The translations under genes and the position numbers were made by a program. 64,000 nt of DNA from Mycolicibacterium neoaurum VKM Ac-1815D (GTDB lineage: Bacteria; Actinomycetota; Actinomycetes; Mycobacteriales; Mycobacteriaceae), in the NCBI RefSeq assembly GCF_000317305.3, contig NC_023036.2, positions 1,426,001 to 1,490,000 of the forward strand. The letters run 5' to 3'. Below the pieces are notes generated by a model. It was not told the DNA's origin, did no database searches, and worked only from the letters and a program-made list of their open reading frames with translations. Shown one piece after another: positions 9,841-17,707 of this stretch. Each line of letters begins with the position of its first letter. Position 1 is the stretch's first letter.

Positions 9841-10506
9841 TCAGTCCGGATCACTCGACCCGTCGAGCAGCGTCAGGGTCTCCCAGTTCTGCTGAGTCGC
9901 CGTGGCTGCCGCCTCGGCATCGCGGCGGCGGCAGCACTCGATGATCCTTTCGTGTTGGTCGATCGACTGCCGCCCCGACAGCGAGGAGAATCGCTGATAC
10001 TCCAGGCGCCGGAGCACCGGGGTCACCGTTTCCAGGGCCACCGAGATCGCGTGATTGCCACTCGCCTCGACGGCGACATTGTGAAAGCGTGCGTCGGCGC
10101 GCATGGCAGCAGCCGGATCGTCGCGGTCCAGTGCGTCGGCGAAGTCGGCGTTGGCGGCGACCATGGCGTCGATATCGGACTCGGTCAACACCGGTACGGC
10201 GAGCCGGACGGCCAGCGCGTGCATCACGGCCGCGACGGCCTGGGCGTCCAGCGCCGCCTTGCGTTCGATGGTGGAGACCACCGTCGAACGACCCGGCATC
10301 GTCTGGACAAGACCGGCCGTCTCGAGCCGGGCGATGGCCTCCCGGATCGGAGTGCGGCTGATCCCGAGCCAGCGTTCCAGCTCGGGATCGCGCAGCTTCT
10401 CCCCGGGTGCCAGCGTGCCGTTGACGATGGCGTCCCGCAGTGACAGGTAGGCCTGCTCACGCAGCAGCGACCGTTTGTGTCTACCCTGTTCACCCGGCAC
10501 CGGCAT
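9841..10506 (-). CDS. GntR-family (FadR subfamily) transcriptional regulator
   Basis: A 221-residue regulator. The N-terminal winged helix-turn-helix (about residues 13-80) shows QAYLSLRDAIVNGTLAPGEKL and SRTPIREAIARLETAGLV, the GntR recognition pattern. The all-helical C-terminal FCD-like domain has an Asp in ADARFHNVAVEASGN and His in QHERII, positions that usually bind metal and a carboxylate ligand. It lies 10 nt downstream of the GMC oxidoreductase gene on the same strand, so it is probably co-transcribed and may control that gene. The ligand is unknown. Confidence 0.85.
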   Translation of the reverse strand: MPVPGEQGRHKRSLLREQAYLSLRDAIVNGTLAPGEKLRDPELERWLGISRTPIREAIARLETAGLVQTMPGRSTVVSTIERKAALDAQAVAAVMHALAVRLAVPVLTESDIDAMVAANADFADALDRDDPAAAMRADARFHNVAVEASGNHAISVALETVTPVLRRLEYQRFSSLSGRQSIDQHERIIECCRRRDAEAAATATQQNWETLTLLDGSSDPD

Positions 10507-10516
10507 GCACCGAATC

Positions 10517-12112
10517 CTATGTCGAGCCGGGATCGCCGCCCGGGTGCGCCGTGGTGCGGATGCCCCGGATCAGGTCGACGGCTTTCTCGCCGATCATGAT
10601 GGTCGCCGCGTTGGTGTTCACCGACACGATGGTGGGCATCACCGACGCATCCGCCACCCGTAAGCCCTGCAGGCCGTGCACCCGGAGCTCGGCGTCGACG
10701 ACCGCGTCCGGGCCGGTGCCCATCGCCGCGCTGCCCACCGGGTGGTAGTAGGTGCTGGTCGCCCGCATGACATGGTGGCGCAACCCGGCCGCGTCGACGA
10801 TGTCCGGGCCGGGCAGTACTTCGCGGCCGTACCACGGCGCGAAGACATCGGTGGCCGCGATCTCGCGGGCCAGTCGGACGCCCTGGACCAACCTGCGCAC
10901 GTCGGATTCGGTGCCCAGATAGTTAGGATCGATCAGCGGGGCGGTGGTCGGATCCGGTCCGGCCAGCCGGACGGTGCCGCGGGCGTGGGGGACGGCCGCG
11001 ACGGCGATCGTAAAGCTGTTGGCCGGCGCGCTCAGATGCGGTGGATGGAACGGGACATGGATGAACATCAGCTGCATGTCCGGCCCGGTCGATGCCGCGT
11101 TGCTGCGCCACGCCAGCGATGTTTCGGCGTGATTGGTCAGCCCGGGCGGGATGGGTTGGGACGCCTCGAAGACCACCGGGCACAGCGGATGATCGTGGAG
11201 GTTGCGGCCCACACCGGGGAGGTGGTGGTGTACGGGTATGCCGACCGACTCCAGCTCGGAGGCCGGGCCCACCCCGGACAGCAGGAGCAGGCGCGGGGTG
11301 TCGACCGCGCCCGCGCTCAAGATCACCTCGGTCTCGGCGAAGCCGCGACGCAGACGCCCGTCCCTCGTGAATTCGACACCGATGCAACGGGTGTCGGAGA
11401 AGAGCAGTCGTCCGGCTCGGGATCCGGTGGAGATGGTCAGGTTCGGTCGGGCGCGCACCGCCGGCGGCAGATAGGCCACGGCGGTACTCTGCCGACGGCC
11501 GTGCGCAATCGCCAGATCGTGCCAGCCCGCGCCCTCGGGGTCGGCGCCGTTGAAGTCATCGGTCAACGCGAAGCCCGCCTGCCGCGCGCCGTCGAGGAAC
11601 ACCTGGGACAACGGGTTGGCGGTGTCGGCCGCGGCCGGCGCCGGTGACATCGGGCCGTCGGTTCCGCGGTAGCGGGGATCGCCCCCCGGCACGGTTTCCA
11701 TGCGTCGGAAGTAGGGCAGTAACGACGCGTGATCCCAGCCGGTGCAACCGGCCGACGCCCAGCTGTCGAAATCGTTGGGGTGTCCCCGCAGGTGCACCAT
11801 GGCGTTGATGCTGCTGCTGCCGCCGAGGGTGTTCCCCCGCGGCCAATTATGTTGCAGCCCAGCGGTTCCTGCTTGTGCCACGGTGGTGTAGTTGTGATCG
11901 ACCGCGCTACCCCATAGTGTCGGCCAGGCCGGCGGCGTTGCCACGGCCGGGTCGGTGTCCGGTGGGCCGGATTCCAAGAGGAGAACCCTGGTGGTGCGAT
12001 CTTCGGAGAGCCGGCCGGCGATGACGCTGCCTGCCGAGCCGGCGCCGATCACGACGAAGTCGTAGGTGTCGGCACGGTCGTTGATGGCCGTGTCGGTGGT
12101 GCGGATGGTCAT
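10517..12112 (-). CDS. GMC-family FAD oxidoreductase (choline/alcohol dehydrogenase-like)
   Basis: A 531-residue flavoprotein of the glucose-methanol-choline family. The N-terminal Rossmann motif VIGAGSAGSVIAGRLSE is followed by the GMC signature around RGNTLGGSSSINAMVHLRG, the second signature SAGAVDTPRLLLLSGVG, and the C-terminal TYYHPVGSAAMG holding the active-site His, then ADASVMPTIVSVNTNAATIMIGEKA. These enzymes oxidise alcohols to aldehydes; choline, polyethylene glycol and other alcohols are possible substrates. ATG 12112 follows GAGAGG and gives the standard N-terminus. It is divergent from a MarR regulator across a 16-bp palindrome and is followed by the GntR gene. Confidence 0.88.
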   Translation of the reverse strand: MTIRTTDTAINDRADTYDFVVIGAGSAGSVIAGRLSEDRTTRVLLLESGPPDTDPAVATPPAWPTLWGSAVDHNYTTVAQAGTAGLQHNWPRGNTLGGSSSINAMVHLRGHPNDFDSWASAGCTGWDHASLLPYFRRMETVPGGDPRYRGTDGPMSPAPAAADTANPLSQVFLDGARQAGFALTDDFNGADPEGAGWHDLAIAHGRRQSTAVAYLPPAVRARPNLTISTGSRAGRLLFSDTRCIGVEFTRDGRLRRGFAETEVILSAGAVDTPRLLLLSGVGPASELESVGIPVHHHLPGVGRNLHDHPLCPVVFEASQPIPPGLTNHAETSLAWRSNAASTGPDMQLMFIHVPFHPPHLSAPANSFTIAVAAVPHARGTVRLAGPDPTTAPLIDPNYLGTESDVRRLVQGVRLAREIAATDVFAPWYGREVLPGPDIVDAAGLRHHVMRATSTYYHPVGSAAMGTGPDAVVDAELRVHGLQGLRVADASVMPTIVSVNTNAATIMIGEKAVDLIRGIRTTAHPGGDPGST

Positions 12113-12133
12113 GGGATCCTCTCGGGCCGTAAA

Positions 12134-12149
12134 ATCCAATATATTGGAT
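12134..12149. promoter_or_regulatory. 16-bp perfect palindrome, candidate MarR operator
   Basis: ATCCAATATATTGGAT is an exact inverted repeat in the short divergent space between the GMC oxidoreductase (start 12112) and the MarR regulator. It is A/T-rich against a GC-rich background and sits 22 nt upstream of the oxidoreductase start. MarR proteins typically bind such 16-20-bp palindromes in their own divergent promoters, so autoregulation plus control of the oxidoreductase is the natural reading. Confidence 0.65.
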
Positions 12150-12232
12150 ATCGCATGGCCGTCGAACTTTGTTCCCGTTTGATGGATCCACGCGGTTTTG
12201 TCTCCTCAGGTGGTCAGACGGTAAAAAAAGGG

Positions 12233-12736
12233 ATGCCCTCACACCCCGGTAAGCGCGACCCGATAGCTCTGGCGCGCGACAACTGGGAGCGCGCCGGTTG
12301 GTCCGATGTGGCCGACGGCATGGTGGCGGTCACCTCGGTGATGCGGGCCCACCAGATCCTGCTGGCGCGCGTGGAGAACGCCCTGCGGCCCTACGATCTG
12401 AGCTTCTCCCGCTTCGAGTTGCTGCGCCTGCTGGCGTTCACCAGGAACGGCGAACTGCCGATCACCAAGGCCTCGGACCGGCTCCAGGTGCACGTCACCA
12501 GCGTCACCCATGCCATCCGGCGGCTCGAGGCCGACGGGCTGGTGGAGCGGTTGCCGCACCCGACCGATGGCCGCACCACGTTGGTGCGACTGACCGATCT
12601 GGGCCGCTCGACGGTCGAGGACGCCACCGAGACGCTCAACACCGAGGTGTTCGCCGATATCGGTATCCCCGATGAGGATTCGCGCTCGCTCGCCGCGGCG
12701 ATCGAGGCCCTACGGCGTCACAGCGGGGACTTCTAG
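12233..12736 (+). CDS. MarR-family transcriptional regulator
   Basis: About 167 residues with the MarR winged helix. It shows FELLRLLAFTRNGELPITKASDRLQVHVTSVTHAIRRLEADGLVERLPHPTDGRTTLVRLTDLG, in pieces: helix-turn-helix in the middle, then the wing with the conserved D-x-R of TDGRTT. The preferred start ATG 12233 yields a family-like N-terminus (GKRDPIALARDNWERAGW). The frame extends up to ATG 12155, just after the palindrome, and a leaderless longer form cannot be excluded. It probably represses or activates the divergent GMC oxidoreductase. The ligand is unknown. Confidence 0.82.
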   Translation: MPSHPGKRDPIALARDNWERAGWSDVADGMVAVTSVMRAHQILLARVENALRPYDLSFSRFELLRLLAFTRNGELPITKASDRLQVHVTSVTHAIRRLEADGLVERLPHPTDGRTTLVRLTDLGRSTVEDATETLNTEVFADIGIPDEDSRSLAAAIEALRRHSGDF

Positions 12737-12748
12737 CGGCCCAGGAGA

Positions 12749-13984
12749 CTACGGGTTCTGCTGCTCGGCAGCGGATTTCAGGACAGAGCCCGTCGTGTCG
12801 CCGGTCGGTATCGGGATGCTTGCGGTGACCGTGGTGCCGGCGCCCGGCCGCGAACGGATATGCAGGCGACCGCCGACGATCTCGGCACGCTCGGCCATCG
12901 ACAACAACCCGTAACCGCCCATCTCGTCACCGCCGAGGGGATGCTCGAACGTGTCGAATCCGATTCCGTCATCGGTGATTTCGAGTCGGGCCTGCTCGCC
13001 GGACACCGAGAATGTGAGTTTGGCGCTGGTGGCGCGGGCGTGTTTGACGACGTTCTGCAGGCACTCCTGGGCGATCCGGTACAACGCCAGCTCGATATGG
13101 TCGGGCAACCGCCGGTCGGCGAGCTCGACGGCCAGTTCGAGCTGGGGGATCGAGCGCGCCAGGCTGGCCAGTCCGCCGGCGAGACCGAGATCATCGAGCA
13201 CCGGTGGGCGCAGCCCGCTGATCGCGGCGCGTGCCTCCTGCAGCGTCAGGTCGGCCAGTTCGCGGGCCTTGACCAGCTGGTCGGCCGCCGTCACCGGATT
13301 GTCGGCCACCGCGCGCCCCGCCGCGTCGAGCCAGTAGGACAACGTCACCAGGCGCTGGGAGATGCCGTCGTGGATATCGCCGGCCAGCCGCCGCCGTTCC
13401 AATTCCTGAGCCTCGATGACCTGCTCGACGAAGTTCTCGTGGGCGCGTTCGCGGGCCACCAGCTGGCGGTGCAGGCGGGCCTGGTGCAGCGCGCCGGCGA
13501 TGAGTCGCCCGATGACCAGCAGCAGCTCGACATCGCGGTCGGTGAACTCACGGCGCTGCACGGTGTGGACATTCAGCACGCCGACCAGACCGCCAGGATC
13601 GGTCTGCATGGGCACCGAGACCATCGAGGTGAAGTCCGAACCGCGCAGCGACTCGAAGGGCAGATACCGCGGATCGGATTCCTTGTCATGACTGATCACC
13701 ACGGCCTGCCGGTTACTGGCGACCCAACCGGAGATGCCGTGGCCGAGGGGGAGGCGGATCTTGCCGACCTCACTGTCGAACGGAGGGGTGGCGCCGGTCA
13801 GTGTCAGTGACCGTTCGGTGTCGTCGAGCACGTGCACGAAGCAGACATCGGTGGCGGTGGCGTCGGTGATCATCCGGGCGGCGGCGGCCGCCAACGGCTC
13901 CACACCGGGACCGCTGGAGGTCGCCTGGATCAGTTCGCGCAGCAGGGCCAGCTCGCGGTCAGCGGTCAGGATGGGGCTGGTCAT
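12749..13984 (-). CDS. GAF-domain sensor histidine kinase (NarX/DesK type)
   Basis: A soluble 411-residue kinase. A GAF domain (about 15-175) contains PLGHGISGWVASNRQAVVI and SVPMQTDPGGLVGVLNVH. A HisKA_3 dimerisation region follows with ERRRLAGDIHDGISQRL, phosphoacceptor His about 205. The HATPase_c domain has N-box ECLQNVVKHARAT, DDGIGFD and GGYGLLSMAERAEIVGG. There are no membrane segments, so the signal is cytosolic; a GAF may bind a small molecule or haem, which sequence does not show. Its ATG overlaps the stop of the response-regulator gene (ATGA), so the pair is translationally coupled. Confidence 0.92.
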   Translation of the reverse strand: MTSPILTADRELALLRELIQATSSGPGVEPLAAAAARMITDATATDVCFVHVLDDTERSLTLTGATPPFDSEVGKIRLPLGHGISGWVASNRQAVVISHDKESDPRYLPFESLRGSDFTSMVSVPMQTDPGGLVGVLNVHTVQRREFTDRDVELLLVIGRLIAGALHQARLHRQLVARERAHENFVEQVIEAQELERRRLAGDIHDGISQRLVTLSYWLDAAGRAVADNPVTAADQLVKARELADLTLQEARAAISGLRPPVLDDLGLAGGLASLARSIPQLELAVELADRRLPDHIELALYRIAQECLQNVVKHARATSAKLTFSVSGEQARLEITDDGIGFDTFEHPLGGDEMGGYGLLSMAERAEIVGGRLHIRSRPGAGTTVTASIPIPTGDTTGSVLKSAAEQQNP

Positions 13985-14655
13985 CGATAGATGCCCTCCC
14001 GTAGCGCAGTGGCCACCGCGCCGGTGCGATCGCTGACGCCGAGCTTGCGATAGATCGAACTCAGGTGGGTCTTGACCGTTTCCTCACCGATCACCAGCTT
14101 GGCGGCGATACCGCGGTTGGACAGCCCGCTGACCACATACGACAAGATCTCGCTCTCGCGTTGGGTGAGCCCCTGCCGGGCGCCCGGCCAGAACTCGTCG
14201 CGCTGCAGGCGGGCCGCGGTGTCGGCGGCGCGTGCCGCCATGCCGGGGTCGATGGCCGTCTCGCCGCGGTGTGCCAGTTCGAGCTGGCGGACCAATTCGT
14301 CGCTGCTGATGCTCTTGAGCAGATAGCCCGATGCGCCGACCCGCAGTGCTTGGAACAGGTACTGCTCGTCCTCGTACACCGACAGCATGACGATCTTGCG
14401 GTCGGGATCGCGCTCCCGCAGCGCCAGGCACAGATCCAAGCCGCTGGCCCCCTGCATCCGGACATCGCACAGCACGATGTCCGGGTCCAGTTCGGCGACC
14501 ACCGTGAGGGCACGTTCGGCGCCGACGGCCTGCCCGACGACCTGCACACGATCCTCGAAGCTCACGAGCATGGCCTTGAGCCCCTCGATGACCATCTCGT
14601 GGTCGTCGACCAGCACAAGGCGCATCGGGCTGGACGGCGCCATGCGGACAACCAT
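13981..14655 (-). CDS. NarL/FixJ-family response regulator
   Basis: About 224 residues; partner of the overlapping GAF kinase. The receiver domain has acidic pair VDDHE near 17-18, phosphoacceptor Asp about 64 in VLCDVRMQGASG, the switch residues in VMLSVYE and Lys in YLLKSIS. The LuxR-type output domain shows LTQRESEILSYVVSGLSNRGIAAKL and ETVKTHLSSIYRKLGVSDRTGAV. The start could be ATG 14655, 14643 or 14625; none has a strong ribosome site, and all retain the whole receiver. The gene precedes the kinase in the unit. Targets are unknown. Confidence 0.92.
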   Translation of the reverse strand: MVVRMAPSSPMRLVLVDDHEMVIEGLKAMLVSFEDRVQVVGQAVGAERALTVVAELDPDIVLCDVRMQGASGLDLCLALRERDPDRKIVMLSVYEDEQYLFQALRVGASGYLLKSISSDELVRQLELAHRGETAIDPGMAARAADTAARLQRDEFWPGARQGLTQRESEILSYVVSGLSNRGIAAKLVIGEETVKTHLSSIYRKLGVSDRTGAVATALREGIYR

Positions 14656-14748
14656 AGGGCTGCCGGACGGCCCGCAGACCCAACTTGGCCCACCCAATCC
14701 CCCTTCCGGGGGACGCGGCGCCGATGTGATCTGGGCCACTCTTATCCG

Positions 14749-15543
14749 ATGACGCCGCTGGATAGTGCCGGACCCGCCGCCACCTACTTGTTCCGCCGTA
14801 CCGACCCGTTGCGCGCGCTGGTGCTCGATCTCGATGCCCTGGCCGACCTCCGGTTCGACGGCTACCGCGTCGTGTTCAACGCCGCGTTCGCCGCCCTCGG
14901 CCTTCCCGTGCAGTGGAGCGTGGAGCGCTACCGGCAGCTCCTGGCGCTGCCCGACGAACGGCTGCGGGTGGCCGCCGAACTGCGCAAACGATGTATCGGC
15001 ACCGACTGCGATGTGCTGGTGCGTGTCCTGGTCGAGCAGGTGTGCGACACCAAGGAGGCCCTGCTGCAGCGGGTGATGCTCGACGCGGGGTTCAGCCCGC
15101 GGCCCGGCCTCAATGATCTGGTGACCGATGCTTTCGTCGCGCAGGTGCCGATCGCGGTGATCACCGATGGTCGGCGGCGCTGGGCGCAGCCGCTGGTGAG
15201 CCAGCTGGTGGGGGCGGGTCTGGTCGAAGCCGTGGTGACCGCCGACGATATCGGTGTGCCGCCGCGCGGGGATGCCCTGTTCCGGCAGGCATTGGCCGAA
15301 CTGGGCGTGGCGCCGCATGACGCATTGGCCATCGTCGGGTCGGCTACCGGTCTGCGTGGCGCCGATGCCGCAGGCCTGGCCACCGTCCTCGTCGACGGCG
15401 ACGCCGACACCGCGGCCGGGGTTCCGTCCGCCGCGGCCGCGGTGCGTCGCGATTACAGCGGGACCGACGGCGGCCTGCGGCTGGCCCAATTCCGCCGACT
15501 GCACGCGCAGTGGTGGGCCGAACACAGCGTTCCGGCGGCCTGA
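14749..15543 (+). CDS. HAD-superfamily hydrolase (phosphoglycolate phosphatase-like)
   Basis: A 264-residue HAD protein. Motif I is LVLDLDALADLRFDGY (nucleophile Asp), motif II is IAVITDG, a Lys/Arg-rich stretch RRRWAQPLV follows, and motif IV-like ALAIVGSATGLRGADAAGL lies near residue 205. The helical cap between motifs I and II fits subclass I (CbbY/Gph-like). The usual double Asp of motif IV (GDS/GDxxxD) is replaced by GSATGLRGAD, so phosphatase activity may be altered. The start ATG 14749 is chosen because the longer frame upstream merely shadows the response-regulator gene on the other strand. Confidence 0.72.
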   Translation: MTPLDSAGPAATYLFRRTDPLRALVLDLDALADLRFDGYRVVFNAAFAALGLPVQWSVERYRQLLALPDERLRVAAELRKRCIGTDCDVLVRVLVEQVCDTKEALLQRVMLDAGFSPRPGLNDLVTDAFVAQVPIAVITDGRRRWAQPLVSQLVGAGLVEAVVTADDIGVPPRGDALFRQALAELGVAPHDALAIVGSATGLRGADAAGLATVLVDGDADTAAGVPSAAAAVRRDYSGTDGGLRLAQFRRLHAQWWAEHSVPAA

Positions 15544-15642
15544 CCGCGCCGACGCCGCGTATCACCGGTGCCTGCGATCACAGCGGCACCCAGATCCCGA
15601 AGAACCTCCACGGTCGCCCTCGAACCTGCAAGCGGGCTGTGA

Positions 15643-16518
15643 CTATCCCGCGCGCAACGCCTCGATGACGGCGCTGAAATCCAACCCGCTGTGCTCGGCG
15701 TTGAAATCCGCGTAGATCTGCGCCGCATGGGTACCCAGCGGCGCGTTCGAGCCGGTCGATTCGACCGCCGCCATCGCCAGCCCGAGGTCCTTGTGCATCA
15801 GGGCGGTAGCGAAGCCGGGCTTGAAATCGTTGTTCGCCGGTGAGGTCGGAACCGGCCCGGGCACCGGGCAATTGGTACTCACGGCCCAGCAGTTCCCGGT
15901 CGCCCCGGTGATCACGTCGAACAGCTTCTGCTTGTCCAGACCCAGCTTCTCGGCCAGGACGAACGCCTCACCGATGGCGATCTGCTGCACCGCAAGGACC
16001 ATGTTGTTGCACACCTTGGCGGCCTGACCGGCGCCCGCGCCACCACAGTGGATGACCTTGCCTGCCATCGGTTCCAGCGCCGCGGTGGCCCTGGCGAATG
16101 CCTCCTCCTCGCCGCCGACCATGAATGCCAGCGTGCCCGCCGCGGCACCCTTGATGCCGCCGGACACCGGGGCATCGAGCTGGGCGAAGCCGGCATCGAG
16201 GGCCTGCCGGTGGATCTCGCGGGCGTCATCGACGGAAATGGTGGAGGTGTCGATGAACAGCGCACCGGCCTTTGCCGCCGGCAGCACCTCGGCATACACG
16301 GACTTCACGATGGCACCGTTGGGCAGCGAGGTGATGACGATATCGGCCTCGGCCACCGCCGCGGCGCCGGTGTCGAAGGTCGTGATGCCCGTGCCTGCCG
16401 CGGTATCCCGCAGGTCGGCAACGGGGTCGTATCCGTGCACGGTGAAACCGCCCGACACCAGGTTGGCGGCCATCGGACCGCCCATGTTCCCGAGGCCGAG
16501 AAAAGCGATGGTGCTCAT
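15643..16518 (-). CDS. mmsB: 3-hydroxyisobutyrate dehydrogenase
   Basis: Oxidises 3-hydroxyisobutyrate to methylmalonate semialdehyde with NAD+ in valine catabolism. The protein has 291 residues of the beta-hydroxyacid dehydrogenase family. The N-terminal Rossmann GLGNMGGPMAANL is typical, DAPVSGGIKGAAAGTLAFMVGG is the substrate signature, and the catalytic Lys lies in AGQAAKVCNNMVL, with KDLGLAM near the C-terminus. It is the third gene of the mmsA - acyl-CoA dehydrogenase - mmsB unit, 15 nt after its neighbour, with AAGGGAC upstream of ATG 16518. Confidence 0.93.
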   Translation of the reverse strand: MSTIAFLGLGNMGGPMAANLVSGGFTVHGYDPVADLRDTAAGTGITTFDTGAAAVAEADIVITSLPNGAIVKSVYAEVLPAAKAGALFIDTSTISVDDAREIHRQALDAGFAQLDAPVSGGIKGAAAGTLAFMVGGEEEAFARATAALEPMAGKVIHCGGAGAGQAAKVCNNMVLAVQQIAIGEAFVLAEKLGLDKQKLFDVITGATGNCWAVSTNCPVPGPVPTSPANNDFKPGFATALMHKDLGLAMAAVESTGSNAPLGTHAAQIYADFNAEHSGLDFSAVIEALRAG

Positions 16519-16533
16519 CTGCTGTCGTCCCTT

Positions 16534-17700
16534 CTATCCGGCGGCCCGGGCCCGCGCGGCTTCCGCCCGGCCGATGACCACCCGCATGATTTCGTTGGTG
16601 CCCTCCAGGATTCGGTGCACCCGTAGGTCCCGGACGATCTTCTCCAGGCCGTACTCGTTGAGATAGCCGTAGCCGCCGTGCAACTGCAGCGCGGAGTCGG
16701 CCACGTCGAAGCAGGAGTCGGTGACGTAGCGCTTTGCCATCGCGCACAGTTCGACCTTGTCCGGTGCGTTCGCGTCGAGTGCAGACGCGGCGCGCCACAA
16801 CATGATCCGAGATGTCTCCAGAGCGGTGGCCATATCGGCCAGGGCGAACCGGATGGTGGGCTCGTCGAGGAGGGCGCCACCGAAGGCCTCCCGATCACGC
16901 AGATAGGCGGCCGCCTTCTGGTGTGCGGTGCGGGCCCCGCCGAGCGAGCAGGCGGCGATGTTGATGCGGCCGCCGTTGAGCCCGTTCATGGCGATACCGA
17001 ACCCGGTGCCCTCGCCCTCGGGCCCGCCGAGCAGCGCATCGGCAGGCACCCGTACCTGCTCGAGGACGACCTGCGCGGTCGGCTGGGTGTTCCACCCCAT
17101 CTTGGCTTCATTCGGCCCGAAACTCAGCCCAGGGGTGCCCTTTTCGACCAGGAATGCCGAGATTCCCTTCGGTCCGTCCGCGCCGGTGCGGGCCATCACG
17201 ACATAGACGTCGGAAACTCCTGCGCCGGAGATGAACTGCTTGACACCGTCGAGCACCCAGCCGTCGGAGTCGCGAACCGCCTTGGTGCGCAATGCCGCGG
17301 CATCCGAGCCGGCCCCGGGCTCGGTCAGGCAGTAGCTCGCGATGGTCTCCATGCTCGCCAGCCGGGGCACCCAGGTCTTGCGCTGTTCCAGGTTGCCATA
17401 GGTGTCGACCATCCACGCACACATGTTGTGGATGGAGATGAACGAGGCCAGCGCCGGATCGGCCGCGGCCAATTCCTCGAAGATCCGCACCGCGTCGATG
17501 CGGCGCAACCCGCTGCCACCGACATCCTCGCCGCAGTAGATCGCGGCCATGCCCAGTTCGGCGGCCGCACGCAGCACATCGGTGGGGAAGTGCTTGCTGT
17601 GGTCCCACTCCAAAGCGTGCGGCGCAAGGCGTTTGGCGGCGAACGCGGCTGCCGTCTCGGCAATCACCCGTTCGTCGTCGGTCAGCTCGAAGATCGACAT
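16534..17700 (-). CDS. Acyl-CoA dehydrogenase, probable isobutyryl-CoA dehydrogenase
   Basis: A 388-residue FAD enzyme of the acyl-CoA dehydrogenase family. It shows YCLTEPGAGSDAAALRTKA (FAD/substrate signature), QLHGGYGYLNEYGLEKIVRDLRVHRILEGTNEIMR, the conserved C-terminal signature, and a likely catalytic Glu in it. Sitting between mmsA and mmsB points to isobutyryl-CoA dehydrogenation in valine breakdown, as in mycobacterial fadE9-type loci; substrate assignment is by context. The start ATG 17700 gives MSIFELTDDERV, the usual N-terminus. The frame remains open further upstream but that only shadows mmsA. The gap to mmsA is 7 nt. Confidence 0.9.
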   Translation of the reverse strand: MSIFELTDDERVIAETAAAFAAKRLAPHALEWDHSKHFPTDVLRAAAELGMAAIYCGEDVGGSGLRRIDAVRIFEELAAADPALASFISIHNMCAWMVDTYGNLEQRKTWVPRLASMETIASYCLTEPGAGSDAAALRTKAVRDSDGWVLDGVKQFISGAGVSDVYVVMARTGADGPKGISAFLVEKGTPGLSFGPNEAKMGWNTQPTAQVVLEQVRVPADALLGGPEGEGTGFGIAMNGLNGGRINIAACSLGGARTAHQKAAAYLRDREAFGGALLDEPTIRFALADMATALETSRIMLWRAASALDANAPDKVELCAMAKRYVTDSCFDVADSALQLHGGYGYLNEYGLEKIVRDLRVHRILEGTNEIMRVVIGRAEAARARAAG

Positions 17701-17707
17701 GTCGGCG

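Noticed and set aside
14065..14748. Upstream extension of the HAD hydrolase
   Set aside because: The extended N-terminus is antisense to the response regulator; ATG 14749 gives the normal HAD start.
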